The position numbers and the translations under genes were made by a program. Below, piece after piece: positions 1 to 31,476 of a stretch of DNA of 60,000 nt; the first letter of the stretch is position 1, and each line of letters begins with the position of its first letter. The notes below the pieces were generated by a model that saw nothing but the letters and a program-made list of their open reading frames with translations, did no database searches and was not told the DNA's origin. The stretch comes from Symsagittifera roscoffensis (taxonomy: Eukaryota; Xenacoelomorpha; Acoela; Convolutidae), in the NCBI RefSeq assembly GCF_963678635.1, contig NC_087069.1, positions 29,740,776-29,800,775 on the forward strand, read 5' to 3'.

Positions 1-1
1 G

Positions 2-1822
2 ATACTGCTCACGGATGGAATACAGAACCTGCGACTAGATGGACTTCTGACATTGATCGCAATAACCCACGGAAACTTGGGAGGTCTAATGAAACTGGCA
101 CGTTGTCCAGAGCAGATGAAAGAGAGAGTGAGGAATCTGGATATGAAGAAATCCACGGACTCGTGGAACAAAATAAGAGACCTGAGACACACTCTTATCC
201 AGTATCTCTTGCAGCAAAATCGCTTTGGAACCGGAGAAGACGAGACAATTGAAAGAGAGGAAGATGTTAGACGACATGTTGGAGGCATGCCGCTATTAAC
301 GGATTTGAGCTTAGCTATGAGAACCGATCCCTTGGCGCTGATCACAGGAGTCACGGAGTTCGTGACAGTGATTTATGGACCAGCAGTCACGTTTGCGTTC
401 CCTGACGTTAAAGTGGAAGCATATAGGAGGTCGGTGCTGCACCTGAACCTCATATCGGCAGTGGACGGTAGTACACTGAACTGGTGTGAGCAGAACATAT
501 TGCGGGAGCTCATGAGTGAAGATCTGTTATTTACGAAAATATCGGAGCCAGAGATGACAGTCATCAATTTTGACGATCAATTCCGTGACCGCATGGGAGA
601 AGTAGAAAGAGGACACATCGAGGTGTTTCCAAAGCTTTGGAATCTGAGACCCTATGACAAAACGAATGGTGAAATAACCAGAGTACCTCGTCTCACTGCA
701 GCATATCACAAAGTGAGAGAAGAGATGAAGGACTGGGGCGATTACAAGAAGCTACCAGAGGCAATCCCTGAATTCCCTCTGATAAGAAGGATGTTGCTCG
801 GAGCAGTTTCCGTAGTACAAACTCCTAGGTTGAGAGCATTCGAAACCAATGAAAGGAGAGTAGGGAATTTCTCGGGAACGATGGATCCATACTTCGTGGG
901 GAGAAATGCCGCCGTGTTACAGTACACACGATTTGCATACACGGATCAAGCGACGAGAAGGCGAATAAGCAACGCCGCTACTCCCAAGCCTGGAAGATTT
1001 GATGAGGAATGGAAGGGACTAGGCTTAACTCCGATGAGAATGAGAGGCAGGACAGAATTGCCTGAAGCCTCATTGATCCTGACTAGCGTAAAACAGGAGA
1101 TGAAAATGACAGGAGTACTGCAGACGAGAACCTTCCTAGCACCCTTCGGCTGTGAAGAAACCAAAGTGGTCCATGGAGAAGAGGAAGATAAATCGGCCGG
1201 TACACTGCTCATACCGAAATTTCAGGAAGAAGCCGACAATGACGAACAAAGACCAGTGAGCCCGAACAAAGATAAGTCGGAAGGAAATGACGGACAGGGT
1301 GGAAGTCGTCAAACCGAAGAACCCATGCAACAAGATCAAGCTGGTGGGGAAGACGACAGGGCATCGACAGGAGGAACATCCAGCCTGGATTTTAACATCT
1401 TCAGTGATCTTGAAAATAATGCGGATACGTTGGAAACGACTGAACCAGCGGATGAAGGCACCTCGACACTGGAGCCTCCGTCAGCCTTTATGGAAATGAA
1501 ACAGAATTTGCCGGAGAGCAGCTCTCCTGGCAATTCGAGAAATAACGACCAGAGAATCCTCATGGAATCACCTCGGAGGAGAAGAATAGAGGCCTCAGCC
1601 AGAGTAACTTTCTTGGGGACGCTGCCCGAAGAAGAATGGGAAGTACATCACCGAGACCACGAGAGTAGGACGGGATGTAAGCTGGACAGAGTGGCGTTTA
1701 TGGAAGAAGTCTGGACCGTGATTCAGAGTTATGGGACCCAGTCCATCCTCAAAACAGGTCTCAATCAACCCTTGATGAGAGAAGTACTTGACAAGCTGTA
1801 CTTGAGTGTGAAGGGAGACTGA
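2..1822 (+). CDS. Unrecognised long ORF 1, truncated at window start
   Basis: This frame is open from the first bases of the window to a TGA at 1820-1822, so the true start lies upstream and at least 606 residues are encoded. I recognise no family. The first ~385 residues look globular, mixed hydrophobic and charged. Residues ~390-530 are acidic and low in complexity (Glu, Asp, Ser, Thr, Gly, Gln) and probably disordered, followed by an Arg-rich patch (SPRRRR) and a last ~75 residues that look helical. There are no introns, and the coding strand is rich in A and G, unlike the AT-rich flanks. It is followed on the same strand by two more long ORFs, which argues for a multi-ORF mobile or virus-derived element rather than a host gene. 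Coding status is confident; identity is unknown. Confidence 0.7.
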   Translation: MLLTDGIQNLRLDGLLTLIAITHGNLGGLMKLARCPEQMKERVRNLDMKKSTDSWNKIRDLRHTLIQYLLQQNRFGTGEDETIEREEDVRRHVGGMPLLTDLSLAMRTDPLALITGVTEFVTVIYGPAVTFAFPDVKVEAYRRSVLHLNLISAVDGSTLNWCEQNILRELMSEDLLFTKISEPEMTVINFDDQFRDRMGEVERGHIEVFPKLWNLRPYDKTNGEITRVPRLTAAYHKVREEMKDWGDYKKLPEAIPEFPLIRRMLLGAVSVVQTPRLRAFETNERRVGNFSGTMDPYFVGRNAAVLQYTRFAYTDQATRRRISNAATPKPGRFDEEWKGLGLTPMRMRGRTELPEASLILTSVKQEMKMTGVLQTRTFLAPFGCEETKVVHGEEEDKSAGTLLIPKFQEEADNDEQRPVSPNKDKSEGNDGQGGSRQTEEPMQQDQAGGEDDRASTGGTSSLDFNIFSDLENNADTLETTEPADEGTSTLEPPSAFMEMKQNLPESSSPGNSRNNDQRILMESPRRRRIEASARVTFLGTLPEEEWEVHHRDHESRTGCKLDRVAFMEEVWTVIQSYGTQSILKTGLNQPLMREVLDKLYLSVKGD

Positions 1823-1878
1823 GTGAGTTATTGATCGACTCAGCCACTGATGAGAGCGAAGCGAATTCTCCCATCAAG

Positions 1879-3480
1879 ATGACACCGCAGGACGATGAAG
1901 GAGAGGTGGTGTACCTGTCAAGAACCAGGAGAGGGACGATGCGATCGAAAATGGTGATTGATAAGATCAATGCGATGAAAATGAAGTTAGGCAGCAGAGT
2001 GATGCCGAGGAGAATTGGAAAGACGAAAGTGGATTCAGAAATATCGATGAAAGCTGGTAACTCAGCGAAAAGGAAGCGAGTCGAGGAAGTCATGGATTTG
2101 GGGCAAGGTGATTATCAATCGTCCGGCACAGATAGAATATTAACTGATATAGCGATGGTGCCACCCATTCTCATGGCGGGGATAAAGTCAACCGGTTATA
2201 AATCCAAAAGGAGTGACCGCACTCTGACTGGAGCAACGTTAGAAATGGAGATACTCAGCCAATGTGGAGAGAGCAAAATGAAAGACTTCAAGCCATCTCC
2301 CATGAATCATGGAAAGGGAAGTGTTGCAGGACAACTAACACCAGTGGAATACAACCGACTAACAGTGTCGGAGACAGTGTCGATAGATGAACCCACCGGT
2401 GGATACATGGAGATGTTGGAATACCGAAACTCGGCTAGAGGGTATGTAATGGCCCTGGAAGACGAAAAAGCCATGGAGGGTTATCTGGAAATGATGTTGC
2501 AAGGCACCACCCTCAAGCAGAAGGCGTATGGAACTTCGGCGTCGTCTGACGTACAGGCGGAAACGATCGAGCAGTTAGTGAGCCTTCCATGGAAAGCAGT
2601 AGTATTGAGGTATTTCGAAGAAGAAATGAGGACTACGCCAAGAATACATGCTCTCGTGGCAGTACCTTACGTAAGGACAGAGTTACAACTCAGGTTCGCC
2701 TGGTGCATGATGGGACTGACTCGCGAAGAATATGATTCAGAAGAAAGAAAGAGATCAAAAGATGAAAAGGTTTTCCTTATGACGAATCTGAGGGATCTGA
2801 TAGTCCAGGAGGGAGCAGCAGTAGCGTGTGCGAAGCGGAGAGACGCTCTCTGTTTCATTCGATTCCTGATAGAGCAGATTTCAGTACCTGCATTAAACAC
2901 TTGTGTTAAAATGTTGAGGGAAGGCGATGAGCGAACGAAAGCCTTATTCTTGCTAGCTTTGCTGGATATGCAGCAAAGTAAACCGATGAGGGTGAACATG
3001 AAAGAACCTGAGAAGTTGGAACCCATGAAAAAGATAGACGAGATCAGGAGATTCTCAAACAAGGAGTTGAGACTCACTAAAGAATCTATGGGAGCATTTC
3101 CGAAATCCAGTGAATACTGTGGACCGATCAAGAAGAAGTCATATAACTACGTATCCGGGATCATAGGGATAGCGTACAATCCTTTCCTGAGTGAAGACAT
3201 ACGCGATTGCTTCTTTGATTATGAGCAGGCGGTGTTACTAAGATTCTGGACGTCCAGAATTGTAACGATTAAGAGCGTTAACAATACACAGGCCAAATTG
3301 GGACTGGTCTTGGAAGAAGAGGTGACTGCACCTTCAGTACCAAAATCCGACAAGAGAGTGGAGTTTGGGTTGGGATTCTCAGATGAATTACTGAGAACGA
3401 GCTTGATGGCAGTGTGGGAATTGATGAGGCCATCATGGTGTCCTAGTCCCAACGCTGACTCAATATTACGGGCGACATAG
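1879..3480 (+). CDS. Unrecognised long ORF 2
   Basis: An ORF of 533 codons from the first ATG at 1879 to TAG at 3478-3480. The frame is open further upstream, from 1792, and so overlaps the end of ORF 1 by 31 bases in the -1 frame. No obvious slippery heptamer is seen there, and the ATG lies 57 bases after the ORF 1 stop. The first ~150 residues are basic and polar. The middle (~residues 225-360) looks like packed helices with many Leu, Met and Arg. I see no reverse transcriptase, integrase, protease or kinase motif. The frame continues past the TAG straight into ORF 3 without another stop. Base composition matches ORF 1 and ORF 3, so the three probably form one unit. Confidence 0.65.
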   Translation: MTPQDDEGEVVYLSRTRRGTMRSKMVIDKINAMKMKLGSRVMPRRIGKTKVDSEISMKAGNSAKRKRVEEVMDLGQGDYQSSGTDRILTDIAMVPPILMAGIKSTGYKSKRSDRTLTGATLEMEILSQCGESKMKDFKPSPMNHGKGSVAGQLTPVEYNRLTVSETVSIDEPTGGYMEMLEYRNSARGYVMALEDEKAMEGYLEMMLQGTTLKQKAYGTSASSDVQAETIEQLVSLPWKAVVLRYFEEEMRTTPRIHALVAVPYVRTELQLRFAWCMMGLTREEYDSEERKRSKDEKVFLMTNLRDLIVQEGAAVACAKRRDALCFIRFLIEQISVPALNTCVKMLREGDERTKALFLLALLDMQQSKPMRVNMKEPEKLEPMKKIDEIRRFSNKELRLTKESMGAFPKSSEYCGPIKKKSYNYVSGIIGIAYNPFLSEDIRDCFFDYEQAVLLRFWTSRIVTIKSVNNTQAKLGLVLEEEVTAPSVPKSDKRVEFGLGFSDELLRTSLMAVWELMRPSWCPSPNADSILRAT

Positions 3481-3543
3481 GACACACAGAGGGAACTGAA
3501 TGCAGACTGTAACCTGCGTGACCTCAACATCATATATAATGTG

Positions 3544-5181
3544 ATGATAACAGCCTCTAAGAGCAACGGAGAAGATAAAGTAGAGTTGCCTGGCTGGGGA
3601 CCGGAAGACTGGGTCAAACCTGGTAGCTGTCTGGCGGAAGTCTGTGGACTGGAGGGTCACGTTTGTGGAGGTCTGGACTGTGTGAAAACCCTGGAGAAAC
3701 AACACAAGCAATTGACAGTATTGTTTGGAAACGTAGTGATGAAAGCAAGAACAGAAACGGAACTGATAGCAGATTGCCATGGAGGAACCGATGTGAATCT
3801 AGTGACTGCACTAGGATTCTACAGCATGTTTGGTTCTTTAGAGTCACTATTGAATCTAGAACAGAAACATGAGATGGTCACAGCCATCAGCGTAGAAGTA
3901 TTCCCAGGAGTTCTGCAGACTGAACAGAAATACATAGGGAAATGGAGGGAAGCAATTGAGACAGAAATGAACATCAGACACAGCGAAACTTATTGTAGAC
4001 CATCAGGAGCACGATATTTGGTGGGTTCAACGTTGGCTCCAATGCGCAAGAGCAGATATCCTGTACATTTCGTAGCTGTGGACGTGAAGAGTACAAGAAC
4101 GATTGTGGATCAAGCCTTCTCAGTGCCGAAGTGTGTGAGGTTGGCGAGAATGTCTGAAAAGTCTTACGAGTTACTATGTAAGATGTTCTCAGCAGTCCCA
4201 GAGAGAACCAAAGAAGAATTGGAGTCAATACTAGGAAAGAAGTTCATGGGATATGTGAGCGGGAACTTCAGTGACTTTGAGAAACAGAAACAGAGAGGAT
4301 CAACTGTCACAGATTACAATGCAGTAGATGAGAATGATGAAATCCACCGAGTGATGATGGAAGTGGAACCATTGCTGGAAGCTTCGGGAAGACGTAATTG
4401 GAGGAGCATCATGTTGACACATGACAAGTTTCCTTGCCACTGCTTGCTGCAGACCTGGTGGTATCCCAAGCGTAGTAATCTGATGTTGATCTGGGACTCT
4501 GGAGAGCTGCTCTCCATGGGTTTACCAGATTCATCACAGCCCGTAACAATAGTGATAGTGGGAGTTATGATGGCGATACGATGGCTGGAAGCTCATGTGA
4601 GAGAAAATAATAGACAGGAGGCACCAACGAGAGAACAATTGCGGAAATTAGATTGTCTAAAAGATTTAGATCTTTTTGAGACAATGTGCAAAGTTCTAAA
4701 CATTCCGATGGAAGTGAAGAAGATATGGGCGAGAAAACGATTGATGCCATGGTTCAGAGCTAACATGACTGCATGGTTGTACGAGTATGCGAAAAAGCAT
4801 ATGTCGAAGCATGGCAGAGTGTACAGTGAATATCAGCTGGACATTGGGGCAGGAGCTTTCAAGCGAGCTTTCGTGACTCATTGGAATGCAGTGACCACCG
4901 CTGTGAAAAGAATTTCCAGGACGAGTAAGCGTAGTGGAAATGAGAAGGCAGAGATGCTGAAAGAAGATTTGGAGAGAAACGTGACGTTGTGTCTCCACAA
5001 CAGCTTCTGCAGGAACAGAGAATCCAACGTGGATCCCCTACCTTGCTGTAAACAGAGGGTAGAAGAGCAGAAGTGTTGGAGGACGGCTTCCAACAGCGTC
5101 AGGATAGCCAACGATGTGCTACAAGACACGAAAACCGAAAGTGCGGAGTCAGTATCACAGGAGGAAGAAATGGAACATTGA
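3544..5181 (+). CDS. Unrecognised long ORF 3, weak thymidylate-synthase-like motif
   Basis: An ORF of 545 codons from ATG 3544 to TGA 5179-5181, in the same frame as ORF 2; the 63 bases between the ORF 2 TAG and this ATG contain no stop. Most of it resembles nothing I know. Residues 297-303 read PCHCLLQ, and 22 residues from the Pro comes SGE, then MGLP. Thymidylate synthases and dCMP hydroxymethylases have PCHxLxQ, then SxD at the same spacing, then LGxP. The Arg normally before the Ser is Asp here, the upstream segment is short, and the C-terminal nucleotide-binding part of the family is not visible. This is a hint, not an assignment. The C-terminal ~80 residues hold a Cys-containing stretch and an acidic tail. 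Confidence 0.65.
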   Translation: MITASKSNGEDKVELPGWGPEDWVKPGSCLAEVCGLEGHVCGGLDCVKTLEKQHKQLTVLFGNVVMKARTETELIADCHGGTDVNLVTALGFYSMFGSLESLLNLEQKHEMVTAISVEVFPGVLQTEQKYIGKWREAIETEMNIRHSETYCRPSGARYLVGSTLAPMRKSRYPVHFVAVDVKSTRTIVDQAFSVPKCVRLARMSEKSYELLCKMFSAVPERTKEELESILGKKFMGYVSGNFSDFEKQKQRGSTVTDYNAVDENDEIHRVMMEVEPLLEASGRRNWRSIMLTHDKFPCHCLLQTWWYPKRSNLMLIWDSGELLSMGLPDSSQPVTIVIVGVMMAIRWLEAHVRENNRQEAPTREQLRKLDCLKDLDLFETMCKVLNIPMEVKKIWARKRLMPWFRANMTAWLYEYAKKHMSKHGRVYSEYQLDIGAGAFKRAFVTHWNAVTTAVKRISRTSKRSGNEKAEMLKEDLERNVTLCLHNSFCRNRESNVDPLPCCKQRVEEQKCWRTASNSVRIANDVLQDTKTESAESVSQEEEMEH

Positions 5182-5282
5182 TGAATGATCGAGAAAACAA
5201 GAGGCAACAAGAAAGAAAATTAGAAGAATTTAGAAGTTTTAGAACTTCTAAACGACGAAAAAAGAAGAGAACAAAGGAGTGA
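5073..5282 (+). CDS. Small overlapping ORF with basic C-terminus, doubtful
   Basis: A 69-codon ORF from ATG 5073 overlaps the last ~110 bases of ORF 3 in another frame and ends after a strongly basic stretch (TSKRRKKKRTKE). Its second half lies outside ORF 3 and contains a perfect hairpin (5229-5252), so the basic codons may simply reflect purine-rich noncoding sequence. No family is recognised. Confidence 0.2.
   Translation: MLEDGFQQRQDSQRCATRHENRKCGVSITGGRNGTLMNDRENKRQQERKLEEFRSFRTSKRRKKKRTKE
5229..5252 (+). other. Perfect 10-bp hairpin after ORF 3
   Basis: TTTAGAAGTT, a four-base TTAG loop, then AACTTCTAAA. It lies 48 bases after the ORF 3 stop. It could be a structured 3' untranslated element of the three-ORF unit. 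Confidence 0.6.
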
Positions 5283-6059
5283 TGAAGAAAAGTTAAAACT
5301 CAGAATTGTTTTATGTGTGTGAAAAACTCAAGTGAGAAACCAAGCAACCAAGTTGTAATTGAAAACTGAAACATTTAGTTGAGTTTTGAAATTGTTGCAT
5401 TTATAAATTTGCATTTTGATTTTAGTTGAAGTGGCTTTAGAGACACTTATTATTTATTTAGAAAGGCTTAAGAGGAGAGTATATTTAAATATTCCAGCCT
5501 GCATGATTGTTTTTAATCACTTAGGAAGACTGATCACTTTGTGGTGACATGGAAGGCTTGAGTAATCTCTCGAAGAGGGAGATTGTTTCATTGTTCTTTC
5601 TAACCACAAAGTTTCTTAGTTTTAAAATTCAGGACAATAAACAAGCAAGATTTCCGAAGGGAAAAGCGTAGTAGGATAATTTTAGCTTGTTGGTTGGCAG
5701 GACTGTCCTGCAAGCCAACACCTTTTAAATCAAAGAGAAAAAGTTTTAATCGGGACATTGACACTGGGAGTCAGAAAATATGTTTTATCTTAGGTTATAT
5801 CCTCAATGTGCAGATTAATGAAAGAATTTGAAGGCTATAGTGATGTAGTATGATGCCATTTATGTTCTGCAGTGAGTCGATGTGACGAGGATAAAAGTAA
5901 TTTCGTGCATTTTATAAATTCTGTTCGATGACACTGTAACCATTTTACGAACATTGTGCGATTCAATGAGGACATTGACGGGACTGTCCGGGGAGTATGT
6001 GACATTCGACCAGAATGGCCAAAATGCAATTTACGCAGACTTCGAATTTTTAGCAGTAA
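5283..6059 (+). other. Noncoding 3' flank of the three-ORF unit
   Basis: No credible coding sequence. An AATAAA hexamer stands at 5636-5641. A strong hairpin lies at about 5690-5720, with GCAGGAC and GTCCTGC separated by one base and an outer TTGG/CCAA pairing. A weaker hairpin (AATCTC ... GAGATT) sits at ~5562-5584. These suggest an untranslated or terminal region rather than a gene. Confidence 0.45.
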
Positions 6060-6449
6060 GCCTTCCGGATTGATGATTATTAAGAATTAAGAACGTTATT
6101 GGAACGATTGGCCAAACAGTGAGGGCTAGAATATTCTGGTATTTTAAAATTTCAAAAATTCGAATTATGACGTCATATTTCTGAGAAATGTCAGAAACGG
6201 CTATTCTGACTAAAACGAGAAAGAAAAACAGAACAACATTAGCTGCGCTAGCAACAACAATGAAATTGAGATCGGAAGACAACAACGAGTTACAGAGTAA
6301 CAGAAGAACACTCCGAGTTGCAACTATTGTGCTGCTACAATAGTTGCAAGGCCGTTGCGAACAACGGTGAAGGGTGAGAGACGGCCTTCCGGATTAAGAG
6401 AAAATCAGGATTAGCGAGCTTGATCCAGCGGATTCATCAATCCGGAAGG
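6060..6449. mobile_element. Probable MITE with 16-bp terminal inverted repeats
   Basis: CCTTCCGGATTGATGA at 6061-6076 is repeated exactly as its reverse complement at 6434-6449. GTAA flanks it at 6056-6059 and 6450-6453, a plausible 4-bp target duplication. A further partial copy of the terminus (CCTTCCGGATT) lies inside near 6384. No ORF is evident, so it would be a non-autonomous DNA element of about 390 bp. Confidence 0.5.
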
Positions 6450-6661
6450 GTAAAGGAACTGTAACTTTTATCCTGTTGCATAAACTTTTAGCTTCCTGTC
6501 ATGTCCTGACTTGAATTTAATTAATATCTGGATTCATTTTGATGAGGATGAGAAGCTAGGAGTTGGGGGAAAGGGTTGATCCATCTTCGATGGAGATGAT
6601 GATTTTTATCTACTGAACAAAAACAATAGTAATATAATAAGTAGTAGCCCTGTTTTTAGGA

Positions 6662-6706
6662 GTGAACTCGTGGTCTGGGGATACTGAGACCCAGCCATGA
6701 GCTCAC
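6662..6706 (+). other. Stable imperfect hairpin
   Basis: About 17 base pairs formed by a left arm beginning GTGAACTC and a right arm ending GAGCTCAC, with one mismatch and one bulge around a loop near 6680-6688. It is isolated in noncoding DNA between the probable MITE and the LINE remnant. Function unknown. Confidence 0.5.
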
Positions 6707-6884
6707 TATTTCTGCCTGTAATCTAGTTAAATTGAGTGTTTTGACCGAAGCCGAAAGCAGTAACGTTTTTGTCGACCCGATGTTAGAAAAGACCACCGAA
6801 AAGTACTGGCTTGGTAGAGACGGTGAAAAGCATGCAAAGCTCTGTTTAGACGTTAGCCAGTCGTCTTAAGACTTAGTTTTGTTT

Positions 6885-7425
6885 TCCGTCGATATGTATC
6901 TTCCGGGCGAATGTTACATTCGACGAAACAAGTAAGAGGCTATTAGTTGAGTTGCTTTTCCTCCAAAACCATAACACTTCAATTTATGCATTAAAAGTTG
7001 ATGCGGAACGCAGTCAAAAGCTTTTTCAAAATCTAGATAGAGCGCTGTTATATTTTTGCTTGTTTGGTCATCATAATTTAGGTATACTTGATGTAAGTAA
7101 GCAAGGAATTGGGTAATTGCTGAACGTTTCTTACGAAAACCATATTGAGATAATGTCGCACTCTTTCATAAATGTAGTGAAATAAAACCTTCGAAAATTT
7201 TGAGATGCAGCGTAGTAAACTTATCGATCTGAATCTTTTAATATCGCATTTGTTCCCATTTTTGAAGATTGGGACAACTTCACTTAACTTCCACGTTTCT
7301 GGGAATATACCTTCATTCAAAAAAGTTGGAAAAATTAGGAGGACTGATTTTGATACTGTTTTCGCTAAGTTTGTTTGAAGAAAAATACAAAAGCTATAAA
7401 ACTCGCAGTTAAGGAACAATCTCAC
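6885..7425 (-). pseudogene. LINE reverse-transcriptase fragment (antisense)
   Basis: Minus-strand translation shows the start of a non-LTR reverse transcriptase: EGIFPETWK, then PIFKNGNKCD, then FRSISLLRCISK, and, after a frame change near 7140, a GFRKK-like block and the palm motif A (ALYLDFEKAFDCVPHQLL). The frame is broken at least twice and sequence after motif A is lost, so this is a truncated, dead copy of a CR1/jockey-like LINE. Its edge lies close to the JNK 5' end. Confidence 0.75.
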
Positions 7426-7726
7426 CCGAGCTCAGAAGGTCCAGCGGCGCACCACGAAACTCCCTGGGCCAGGAACTCCTTACTCCAGGCCAGGGACCTA
7501 CTTGAAATACCTGTCTCTAAAACCCCTTAAAGGGCGCCCGACAAACAGGCACAAACATAAAACATCTTTTAAATAAGTTTATCACTACATATAGGCTAAG
7601 TTTGTCTTCCTTTGAACCGGAATTTTCCTTTGATCCGATAAATGATTATAAAAGGGAGCCTTTTTTTGCAACAGCTAATTATGTCTTAGTTTCAGTTATT
7701 TTCCAGGCTTGTATGGTTAGACAAAA
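7426..7726 (+). promoter_or_regulatory. JNK upstream region with GC-rich block and possible 5'UTR acceptor
   Basis: Bases ~7430-7550 are much richer in G+C than the surroundings and contain an imperfect hairpin (CCCTGG ... CCAGGG, ~7468-7501). The pyrimidine-rich TTTTCCAG ending near 7705 looks like a 3' splice site, so the coding start may sit in a second exon behind a 5'UTR intron. A six-codon upstream ORF at 7713-7730 ends in an ATGA overlap with the JNK start. No TATA box is convincing. Confidence 0.35.
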
Positions 7727-29818
<22,092 letters not shown>

Positions 29819-29857
29819 ATAGCTCAGAAACTATTTCTAAAGCAATTTTTAGTTATA

Positions 29858-29863
29858 AATAAA
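29858..29863 (+). terminator. JNK poly(A) signal
   Basis: AATAAA forty bases after the stop of exon 8, followed by an A/T-rich stretch with GT/T-rich sequence at 29880-29900. Confidence 0.65.
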
Positions 29864-31465
29864 ACGATATTGACAAAAAAGTAATCTTGGTTTCTTTTTT
29901 TTCTCAAACCTCCATCCCTCCAAATTTGGGCACTTATTAGTTGTTTGATAATCTCAAATTGTTTTTGTATTTAATTGCCAAACTGCTTCTGCATAATCTA
30001 AAGCAAATTAATTCTCAGACTGGTTTGGGAAAAATAAGCAAAACAGAAACTAGCTCGTCTTTTTGTTAGTTTTTTTTCTGTTTTTGTATGTCTTGCCTTG
30101 TTTCACTTCCTTGTGTTTTGACCTTAGAATAGTGCCTTTTTAATGAAATATAATAAATGTACGGTATTTAAGCTGAGATTCCGTTTTTTTTCTAACGTGT
30201 GACTACAATCTCAAAATCAGATTTGCTATGAAAAGGTCAATTTACATCTCGTTGTTGTTAAGTTGCTTATAATTCAATTTCGTGCAATGACTATTTGCCA
30301 TGAAATTTGAAATTTGAGCACATATTTTGCTATCTGAATTCTATTAATCGCACTTTACCATGTTAAACCGATGATAATTTGATAGATTTGAGTTACGTTC
30401 AACGAAATTACTCTATGTATTAGTTGTAGCAACTTCACAAATTAACTAAAAAAGCATTATCTCATTTGAACTGTGCTTTTTAAAAAAATAGTATTGTAAT
30501 CACTGTATTTAAATTTTGTTTAATAATGATTTTATTTTGGGCCATTTACTTCAACTTCCATCTTGCTTCTTAACTTTTCTTTATTTTTATTGAGATGAAT
30601 TCGAATAATGCAATGATAATTTCACGACTACTTTAATTCGGATAATAATTTTGTTCCAGCCTGGTTCATGTTTTGTTTTTCAAATTGTAAATGAACTTTA
30701 ACAATGTTATAAATCAACTAGCAAAGTAATGAAGAATAAACTATACCAATTTTCAGTTTTTGCTATCAGTTTGAAAGAATTTTTATCTGACGTTTGATTA
30801 CCAGAATAATCTAAATTATCGTTCTAAATTATCTGAAATTTGACAGGGTGGTAATGTTCTAGCTTGCAGAGATAGTAGAAAGGCTCACTTTGCCCCATTG
30901 GCGAAAATGTATTTGTAGACTGTAGACTGAAATCGAAAATTGTCTAAACTATGTACCTGTTTTTCATCATATCGTATCCGTTAAAAGCAACCGTGTAGCG
31001 TACTGATTCATCTGACTTAAAGATAGCTGGTAGAGTCAATACCAAAGCATGCATTCATACATTGAAGATGAAACTTTTCTGAGTTCTCCGGTTTTTTTCC
31101 TGGTTCACTAGATTGATAGTTTTATCAGTTATATTTGTGGGCAAAGTTCAGTTAGCAGCAGTAAAGTGAATTTGATTTCACAATGTGTAAATAATGCTTT
31201 GACGTTTGTGTTTTTCTAAAAAGAAGAATAGTCGAAGCGCAGTTGTCGATCAGCATACTTTAAAACGTTTCTTAATTAAAAATAAATTGTTTTCGGACTC
31301 ATAATCAGACAAGTACAAGGTTTTGTTTCAAATCATAACTCAGTATTCAGCCCAGGAGAATGTTATAGACCAAATGGTCCGATGTCAAATGTCTCTTTGC
31401 GGAAAACAGATTTTTTTCCATAAACAACTTCTCAACTTGCTGCAATATTGAGTCTAATCAACTGG
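29864..31465. other. AT-rich intergenic DNA
   Basis: I see no gene, tRNA or strong repeat here. It is downstream of JNK; all ORFs are short and of AT-rich composition. Confidence 0.5.
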
Positions 31466-31476
31466 CAGGTTCGTTC

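Noticed and set aside
946-1212. Antisense ORFs opposite the three long ORFs
   Set aside because: Shadow frames; the plus-strand frames are far longer and have consistent codon composition.
4432-4540. Ulp1/C48-type cysteine protease reading of ORF3 (His ... L-x-L-x-x-Asp-Ser ... Gln)
   Set aside because: The H..D..Q order is suggestive, but the spacing between Asp and Gln is far too short and the catalytic Cys-Gly is absent; the thymidylate-synthase spacing fits better, though still weakly.
6031-6285. Minus-strand 84-codon ORF inside the MITE
   Set aside because: Hydrophobic by AT bias, spans the terminal repeat and matches no transposase feature.
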